Below, piece after piece: positions 25,117 to 34,100 of a stretch of 64,000 nucleotides of DNA. How positions within the stretch are numbered: the first letter of the stretch is position 1; each line of letters begins with the position of its first letter. Source of the DNA: Geomonas sp. RF6 (GTDB taxonomy: Bacteria > Desulfobacterota > Desulfuromonadia > Geobacterales > Geobacteraceae). The position numbers and the translations under genes are program-made. A model generated the notes under the pieces. It saw only the letters and a list, made by a program, of their open reading frames with translations. It did not search any database and was not told where the DNA came from. Where the stretch lies: NCBI RefSeq assembly GCF_021044625.1, contig NZ_CP087999.1:1071001-1135000 (forward strand), in the 5' to 3' direction.

Positions 25117-28100
25117 CTACCAGGAAATCATTCCCACCGCCTTCTTCAGGATGATCAGGGCGTCGCCGAGGTCGATCTTCCCGTCCGGGGCGGGCTTCCC
25201 GTTCACCAGCGGCCCGACGTCGAGGGCGAGGTCGTCGGCGGTCGGTACGGTGAGTCCTATCGACATCCGCATGGCGCGGACTGCGTCGGCAATGTCGACC
25301 TTCCCGTCGAGGTTCAGGTCGCCGGTCGGTTCAGCCGCGGCAAAGGTGGCGTTGACGGTGCAGCTCCCCGAGGCGGCTGCGATGGTGTAGGTGGTGCCGG
25401 AAAGGGTCCCGCCGCAACCCTCCACCGACGCGATGCGGTATCCGGCCCCCGGAGCCACCGTGAAGCTCGTGGTGGCGCCGTAGTTTACCGTCTGCGCTGT
25501 GGCCGGAGAAATGGTGCCGTGGCCGCTGACGGACGGGGTGACGGTGTAGGTTATCGGGGCGAAGGCAGCACTCACCGAGCAATCTGCGGTGATCGCTCCC
25601 GTAGTGTAGCCGGAGCCGGTCAGGCTCCCGCCGCACCCGGTGACCGTGGCGGCGCGGTAGCCGGTGGCCGGGGCTACGGTGCAGACGGCGCTCTCCCCGT
25701 AGTTCACCGCGGACGGGCAGGAGATCGTCCCGTTCCCGTCGAGGGAACTCGCGCTGATGCCGTACTGGATCACCAGCTGCGCCGTCTTCGGGATCTCGCG
25801 GTTGCCGGAGCCGTCGATGGCGAAGTACTTCAGCGTCCTGGACGCCGCCACCACGATCGGGCCGTTGTACTGCGCCGACGATGTCGTCGGGGTGCTGCCG
25901 TCGGTCGTGTAGTAGATGTTGGCAGGCTTGTCGGCGGCAAGGGTCACCGTCTTCGGCCCAAGATAGACCCCCTCCCCCGGGGTGGCGGTGGTGGTCGGCT
26001 CCGTCGCGTCGACGGCCCCCTCGGTGGTAAAGGTGATGGCCTGGCTCTGGGCGACGTTTCCGGAGCCGTCGATCGCCACCGCCGCTGCGTAGTAGGTGGT
26101 GCCCGGCTGCAGCGACAGGGTCAGGGTGTGGGACTGCGAGAGCCCCGGCATGGCCGCCTGGGAGTTCATGGCGTCGGCGGAGAGGCCGTACCTGATCTGT
26201 GTCGTCGCGGGCTCGTCGGTGACCCAGTCGAGCGTCGTTCTACCTGTGCCGTCCTGGAAGGAGATCCCCACGGCAGGGTCGGTGGAGGTGGAGACCACGA
26301 AAACCGGCGCCGTGGTGTCCGCTTCGAGGGCTGTGGTGAACTCCACCGGAGTGCTGCTGCTACTGCTGTTGCCGCTCGGGTCCCCGGAGGCAACGGTGAA
26401 GGTGTAGGCCGTATTGGGGAGGAGGTTGGTGAGCACCACCACGTGCTTCGTCACCTGCGCCGTATCCCCCGCCGTCATGGTGGCGCTCCCGGTCTTGCCG
26501 TACGTCACCTCGGAGTCGGAGATCTCGTCCGTTGTCCACGTCACCACCGCCTGGGTGTCGGTGACGCCGCTGACTGCCACCGCGCTTATCTGCGGCGCGG
26601 TCGCATCGGGATCGGAGCCGGTGGTGACGTCCCCCAGCGGCAGCACGCCGCCGGCACCGGACCCGCTGAACACCATGTTCATGGCGAGGAAGCGCTTCTC
26701 GCTCCCACCCTTGGCGTACACAGTGTTGCCGCTCATATTGGTGGAGGAGACCACCACCTTGTAGGAGGTGTCCTTCTTAAGGTTGGTGATGGTGATCTGA
26801 TGCTTCAGTACCTTCTCCCCGTTCGACACGCGATGCGTCAGGGTATTCCCCTCGCCGTACTCCACCACGGAGTCGCTCGGGTCGTCGGTCTCCCAGTAGA
26901 TCGTCATGGAGGTGTCGGTCTTGTACACCACGCTCGGGGAAACGGTGATCACCGGCACCTTGTATCTGGAGTCGAGATCGGTGGTTACGGTGAAGATCCG
27001 GCTGGAGGTCGGCCCATTCCCGAAGGGGTCGGTGGAGCGTACCCGGAAGTAATAGGTGGTGCCTGCTTCCAGCCCGGTGAGGGTGAGGTTGTGCACCCGC
27101 GTCAGCGCGCTGCTGCTGTCGACACTGCCGAAGTCCTCGGAGGTGCCGTACTCGATGACGCTGTCGGACGGTTCGTCGGTGCTCCAGCGGATGGCGGCGG
27201 ACTGGAAGGAGACATCCACCACCAGCGGCCCCTCGATGATCACCGGTGCGGTCCGGTCCGGAGCCGCGGTGGTGGTAAAGGTGCTGAAGTTTTCGGTCAT
27301 CTTCGAATTCCCCGAGGCGTCGGTGGAGATGACCTGGTAACGGTACAGTTTCGATGCCGTGAGCCCGGTAACGGTCACGGAGTGGCCGTTGGAGAGGGTG
27401 TTGTCGGAGAAGAAGCCGTAGCTCGCACCGTCAAAGCTCATCACTACGGCGGTCGCCGGCTCGTCCGTCTTCCACAGGATGGTAGCGCTGCTGTCGGAGA
27501 TGTTCACCGCCATCGGCCGCTCCACGATTACCGGCGCGGTGGTGTCGGGAAGGGCGACGGTCTTGAAGGAGGTCATGCCGCTCTCCCTCGGGCCGTTCCC
27601 TGCCAGGTCGGTGCCGTTCACCTTCAGGTAGTACAGGGTCTCAGGGGCGAGCCCCGTCAGCCTGACGCTGTGCGCGGTGCTGAACCCCGCCTCGCTGGCG
27701 GAGAGCCCCAAGGTGTTGACGGTGCCGTACAGTACCTGCCCCTGCGCCGGCTCGTTGGTGCGCCACTGGACGGTGGCGCCGTCGGGACCGATGCTGGTGA
27801 CGGAAGGCCCTTCGGTGATGTATGGCGCTACGGTGTCCGGAGCGGGCTTCGTGCGCAGGGAAATCTCGCGGCTTATTGTCGCGCCGTTGCCGGACTGGTC
27901 CGTCCCGAAGACGGAGACGTAGTAGACGGTGTCGCTGGCGAGCCCGCTGAGGGTGAGGGTGTGGCTCGTTTTGTACTCGCTCTCTGGAGCGGCATTCGCC
28001 GGGGACGGTGACTGCCCGTACTTCACCCCGCCGATGGCAGGCTCGTTCGTCTGCCACTCGATGACCGCGGTGGTGTTGCTGATGGAGGTCACCGTCGGTC

Positions 28101-31100
28101 CGGAGAGGATGACCGGGGCGATGGTGTCCTTAGGTGTCACCACCACGGTGGCGGTGTACGGCGTGGATACGTTCCCCGCCGCGTCCTTGGCCCAGGCGTA
28201 TAGCGTGTGGGCGCCGGCCGCGGTACCGATCGCGTAGGAGGTCGGCGCGGAGCTGCTCCATCCGGCGGCAGCAGCTGCCGGCGTGCTGGAGGTTTCGGTG
28301 ATGAGGTATCCGGCGACTCCCACCGCATCGGTAGCGGAGAAGGAGGCAACCGGGAGGTTCACGCTCGTGGCGCCGTCATAGGCACTCGCCGATCCCGGCA
28401 GTGCGAAGCCGCGCACAACGGGGGGGACCCGGTCGGCCGGGACGACCGTGTTGGAGAAGTCGGAGCTCGGTCCGGTCCCCACCGCATTGGTAGCGGTGAC
28501 GGAGAAGGTATAGCCGATCCCGTCGGTGAGGCCGTTTACCGTTACCGGACTGGAGGTCCCCACGGCGCGGATGCTGCCGGGGTTGGCGGTAACGGTGTAC
28601 CAGGTAATGGGGCTGCCGCCGTCTGAAACCGGAGCGGTGAAGCTGACCTTCGCCTGGGCGTGCTCGGCGCTGGCAGAGACGCCGGTCGGCGCCCCCGGTT
28701 TCGTCATCGGGGTCACCGGTTCCGTGGGGACCGATGCCGCGCCGCTGCCGGTGCTGTTCGCGGCGGTGACGGTGAAGGTGTAGGTCGTGCCGTTTGCCAG
28801 CCCGGTGACGGTGTGGACCGTGTCGAGGGAGCCCGCATTGCTGTCCACGCCACCGGCGGGGATGGAGGTGACGGTGTAGCCGGTGATGGCGCTGCCGCCG
28901 TTGGAGGCCGGGGCGCTGAAGGTTACCGTCGCGGTGCCGTTGCCGGCGACCGCTTTACCGATCAAAGGTGCACCCGGGAGATCTGCAGCCGGGGTGACGG
29001 CCTCGGAGGCGATGGACGCCGCCCCCGCACCCTTCCCGTTGTAGGCAACGACCGTGAAGGTGTAGGCGGTGCCGTTGGTGAGGCCGGTGACCGTTATCGG
29101 CCCCGCCGCTGCGGAGGCGCTCAGGTTACCGGGGTTGGAGGTGACGGTGTAGTACTTCACCGCGGTGCCGCCGTTTGGCTGCGGCGCCGTGAAGCGCACC
29201 ATCGCGCTCGCGTTTCCGTGCGTCGCGGAGACGCCGGTCGGGGCGCCCGGGACGACGTCGGGGGTGACGCTTGCCGAGGGGACGGAAGAAGCGCCCGCTC
29301 CCTTGCTGTTTTTCGCGGTGACGGTGAAGGTGTACGCCGTACCGTTAACGAGCCCTCCCATCGTGATCGGGCTCGCGCTCCCGGTGGCTGTGAGATTGCC
29401 GGGGTTGGAGGTCACGGTGTAGCCGGTGATGGCGCTCCCGCCGTTGTCGGCAGGGGGGGTAAAGGAAACGGTCGCCTCACCGTTCCCGGCACTGGCGCTG
29501 ACCGCCGCCGGCGCTCCCGGAACGATATCAGGAGTGACGCTGTTGGAGGGGGCGGAAGCGGCGCCGCTCCCCTTGATGTTTGCCGCCGACACCGTGAAGG
29601 TGTAGGTGGTCCCGGTGGCAAGGCCGTTCACCACGATCGGGCTTGCGATCCCCGTTGCGGTGATGTTACCCGGTGTGGAGGTGACGGTGTACCCGGTGAT
29701 GGCGCTCCCGCCGTTTGCCTGCGGCGCGGCGAAGCTGACCGTGGCGTGGGTGCTGCCGACGCTGGCGCTGACGGCAGTGGGGACGCCCGGAACGGTGGCC
29801 ACGAGGACGCTTGCCGACGGTGCCGAAGGCGCGCCGCTCCCCTTGGCGTTTGTCGCGGTGACGGTAAAGGTGTACGAGGTGCCGTTGGAGAGCCCCTGCA
29901 CAGCTATGGGGCTCCCGGTCCCGCTGGCGATGATCCCGCCGGGGGTGGAGGTGACGGTGTAGCCGGTTATGGCGCTCCCGCCGTCGGTTGCCGGGGCGGT
30001 GAAGGATACAGTTGCGCTGCCATTTTCTCCCGTCGCGCTCACCGCGGTCGGGGCGCCCGGCACTGCGACCGGAATCACCCCCGCGGAGGGTGCCGAGGGG
30101 AGACCGGTGCCGGCGGCGTTGGAGGCGGTAACGGTGAAGGTGTAGGAGGTGCCGTTTGCCAGTCCCGCCACGGTGATGGGGCTCTGGGGCCCGGTGGCGC
30201 TGAAGCCCCCCGGGGTGGAGGTTACCGTGTATCCGGTGATGGGGCTCCCGCCGTTGAAGGTCGGCGCGCCGAAGCTGACGGTTGCCTGCCCGTTGCCGGC
30301 GCTTGCGGTCACCTTCACCGGTGCGCCCGGGACCGCAGGGGCGACCGCCACCTGCATGGTTACCTGCGGAGCAGGGTTGTAGCTCTCGTTCCCGTCCTGG
30401 TCGGCGGCGACGGTGCAGGTCCCCACGGAGAGCGCGGTGACGGTGCTGCCGTTCACGGAGCAGACGTTCGGGGTGAGGGAGGTGAATACCACCGGGTTAC
30501 CGGAGGCGCCCCCGGTAGCGCTGACGGTCGTGGTGGCGCCGACCTTCAGCGCCTCCGCGGTGAAGGCCATTGCGGTGATCCCCTGCGCCTCTTTGGCAGG
30601 GACCGCCAAGGGGCCTACCATCCAGCTGAAGGCGGTCTGGTTGTAGTTGGGATTTACGTCCATCTTCTGCGCGCCGGCACGGGTCACCTCACCCTGCTTC
30701 ACGACGCCGTTCACTGCCGCAAAGAAGAGCTCGGAACGGTCGGTCTGCACCCCCTCCGGGAGGTGTACAAGGAGAAGCTCTTCTCCCTTCACCGTCTGAT
30801 ACTCCCAGGTGCCGGTGCTGGAGAGGTGAGTCGGCGCCTGCTGGTTCTGCACGAACTGGAAGAGCTGCACCTTGCCGTAGACGTCAAGCTGCATCCCGAG
30901 GTTGCCGTCCAGGTGGAGCCAGTTGTTCTGTCCCGGAGCGAAACGTTCCTGGAGTTCCGGAAGGGTCGCCACCGCGTGCTCGCCGGTGGAATCGTAGTAG
31001 CGCACGTAGTTCTGGTCCGCGGTACCCGGTTCCTTCTGCCAGGTCCCGATGTGGTAGCTGTCGTTGAGCGCGGTGGTCCTGAAGACGTACGCGAATGACC

Positions 31101-34100
31101 CGTCAGGATAGGTACCGAACGGGGGCGCGGGGAGGTCTGCCGGATCCGCATAGGCGGAAAGGGGGTGACCGGCGAGGTTGTACTCCACCGGCTCCATCCG
31201 CTGAGCGCTCCCGTCTGCCGTGTTGCTCCAGGTGAAGGAGCCGTCGCCGTTCTCGGTAACGGTGCCGTTTTCCGGGGAGTCGGAAACGAGCTGCCAGCCG
31301 TTGTCGGTCAGGGAGTACGATCTGTCACCGTTCAGCGGGTTGGCGCTGTTCCACACGCCGTTCGTCCAGCTGTACCAGCTGTCGGTGAGGTGGCTGCCGT
31401 CGGTGGAGAGGCGGACCACGTCATAGAAGTAGCTGTCGGTGCCGTTGTCGTGCATCGACTCCAGATTGTAGACCCCACCCCGCAGGGAAAAGCTGCTGCC
31501 GAGAGCCTCCGCAGTCGTGAAGTCCCAGGAGTAGGGGGCGGCCAGTTGCGCGCCGTCAATACTCCGGACCTCGGTACTGAGGGTCGCGCTGTAGTGCGAG
31601 CCGAAACGAAGGGGGGACGCGGGGATGAAGACGAAGGTGCCATCGTGCGCCTGCACCGTTCCGGCGACCGGCTCGCCGGTTGTCTGTCTGATGGTGAAGC
31701 TTTGCGGGTTGATGGACCCCCTGTCCATCTCCTTGTCGAAGGAGACGAAGATCCCGCCGTTGAGCGGCATGGAGTTCGATCCCGCCACAGGGACCGTGCG
31801 CACGACCTTCGGAGCGTCCACCAGCACGGTGAACGGCTCCGGGCTCGTCGCGCGGCTCCCCTGAACATAGACGTCAATGGGCCCGCTCTGGGCGCCGTAG
31901 GGGACGCTCACCACGATCTGGGTGTCGCTCCAGGTCATGATGGGGGCATACATCCCGCCGAAGTTGACGGAGTTTGAATAGTTCGGCCCGCCAAAGCCGC
32001 TGCCGCTGATGGTGACCTGGTCGCCCCCCTTGCCGCTGGCGGGGGAGAACCCGGTGATGACTGGATCGTACACCGGCATCTGGACGAAGCTGAAGTCGCG
32101 GATCTTGTTGCCGTCCACCACGAAGGCGTTTGCCGCCATGACGCTGGTGGAGCCGTTGTAGATATTGACGGCATAGGTGCCGCCGTACAGGCTGACGCTG
32201 TAGACCCCGTCCGCACCGGCGGTGGCGTTGGCAAAGAGACTGGGGCCGGTCGGCGTGGTGCCCGGGACGGTGTTGCCGGATGGGGCGGTCGAGAAGTTTA
32301 GCGATGCACCGGCAACTGGGGCGCCGGCGGCGTCGATTACCTTTCCAGAGACGGTGTAGACCTGCGGGAACGAGAAGTCGCGGACGGTGGTGGCTGCAAC
32401 CGTGAGCGCGGCGCCGGGGCCGAAGTACTGCGGGTAGCCCTGGACCGTGCCGCAGCTCGGAGATGCCCCGTAATAGCTGATAGAGACGGTGTATTCCCCG
32501 GCGGCAAGGTACATGCTGTAGCTGCCGTCAGAGGCGGTCCTCTCATAACCGGAGCCTGCGAAGCCGTTGGCGGAAACGCTTACCCCGCAGATCCCCTGTC
32601 CCTTCGCGTCTACGACGCGGCCGCTTACCCTGTACACTCCGAGGGCGGCGGTGTCGATGACGGCGCTGATCCCGGTCGAGGTGTTCGGAGCGTTAACCGC
32701 GACGGCGGTTGCACCTTCCTCCGTGGTGGCGTTTTTGTACCAGAGAGTGGTGGAGGACATCCCGGCGTAGTAGCTGAACTGCACCTTGTACGTCCCGCTG
32801 GGGATCCCCGGTATGAAGTAGTTACCCTTTTCGTCGGTGGAGCCGTAGAAGGCCATGCCCGAGGAGGCATCGATCGCCTGCACGTTCACGTTGCGCAATC
32901 CGGCCCCGCTGGGATCGGTTACGGCGCCGGAGATGCTCCCCTGCTGAGGCTGCGCGTAGCCGTTGAGCGAAACAGAGAGGATGGCTGCGCCGGAAAGGTC
33001 GGAGCTTACCTGCAGCGACGCCGATTTCGGTCCGGGGCCTGCCGGAGTGAAGTTCGCCACGAAGGTGCAGCTCTCCCTTGGCGCGAAGGTGTGGGGGAAC
33101 TGCGGGCAGGGAATGGCGCCACCCGGCTGTACCGAGAAGCTCCCGGCGTCCCCGGTAAGAAGCCACGACTGCGCCGTCACGTTGGTGGTGCCGTTGTTGG
33201 TGAAGGTGATGGTCTGCGGCTGGTAGATGCCGGTGCCGTTGAGGTCTTCAAAGCCGACGGACATGGGGGAGGCGGAGAGGTAGCCGCCCGAAGTGGCGGT
33301 GCCGGTCCCGAGGAAGGTGGTCTCGGTGACGCCGTCGGCGTACGCCTGCACGGTTCTGGTCAGGAACTTGTACTGCGACTTCGATGCGTTGAGGGTGACA
33401 GTGTCCCCCGGCTCCACGTTCAGGATCACGAACTTCCCGTTGTCGAAGGTGGAGATCCCGCCCCACCCGTATCCGTCATAGTAGCTCACCGGATACGGTT
33501 GATCGGGGTGGAGTGCACTGGAGGCGGTAACGACGGCACCGGCGAGATTGCTGCTGGTGTTGGCGGCGTCCACGACGCGGCCCGCGATGGCGCCGTTGCC
33601 GGGGAGAAGCCCCCAGCTGTTCGCATCGAGGGTGCTGTACAGTACAATCGTCTTCCCGATGATGTTGATCGTGTTGTTGAAGGGGCCGATGTAGGTGTTT
33701 CTGCTGCCGGCGGCGCTCGCCTTCAGTGTGAACGGCTGGGCAGGCGCAATGTTCCCGATGGTGAAGCTGCCGTCAGGGCCGCTCACTGCGGAGAGGATCG
33801 GATTCTCCAGCACCTCCACCGCTACCCCGGAGATGCCGTTCCCGTCGGAGCTCTTGACGACGCCGCTGATAGAGATCGGGCCGGTGACAACCATGAACTG
33901 CCCGGGGGTCGACATGGTGCTGCCATTGGCGGAGACTGAGATCGGGCCGTTGGTGGCGCCGGCAGGTACAGCCGTCACCAGCTGGGTCGGGGAGGCGCTC
34001 GTCACCGTGGCCGGTGTGCCGTTGAAGGTGACGAAGTTTTTCGCGGGATCGGAGTCGAAGCCGGAGCCGTAGATGGTGACGGAGGTGCCGACGGGGCCGC

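Noticed and set aside
25519-28011. Long open frame on the plus strand (830 codons) opposite the giant gene, and a similar one at 28660-31098
   Set aside because: Low-complexity Gly/Arg/Val translation that mirrors the repeated codons of the giant gene; no domain or ribosome site.
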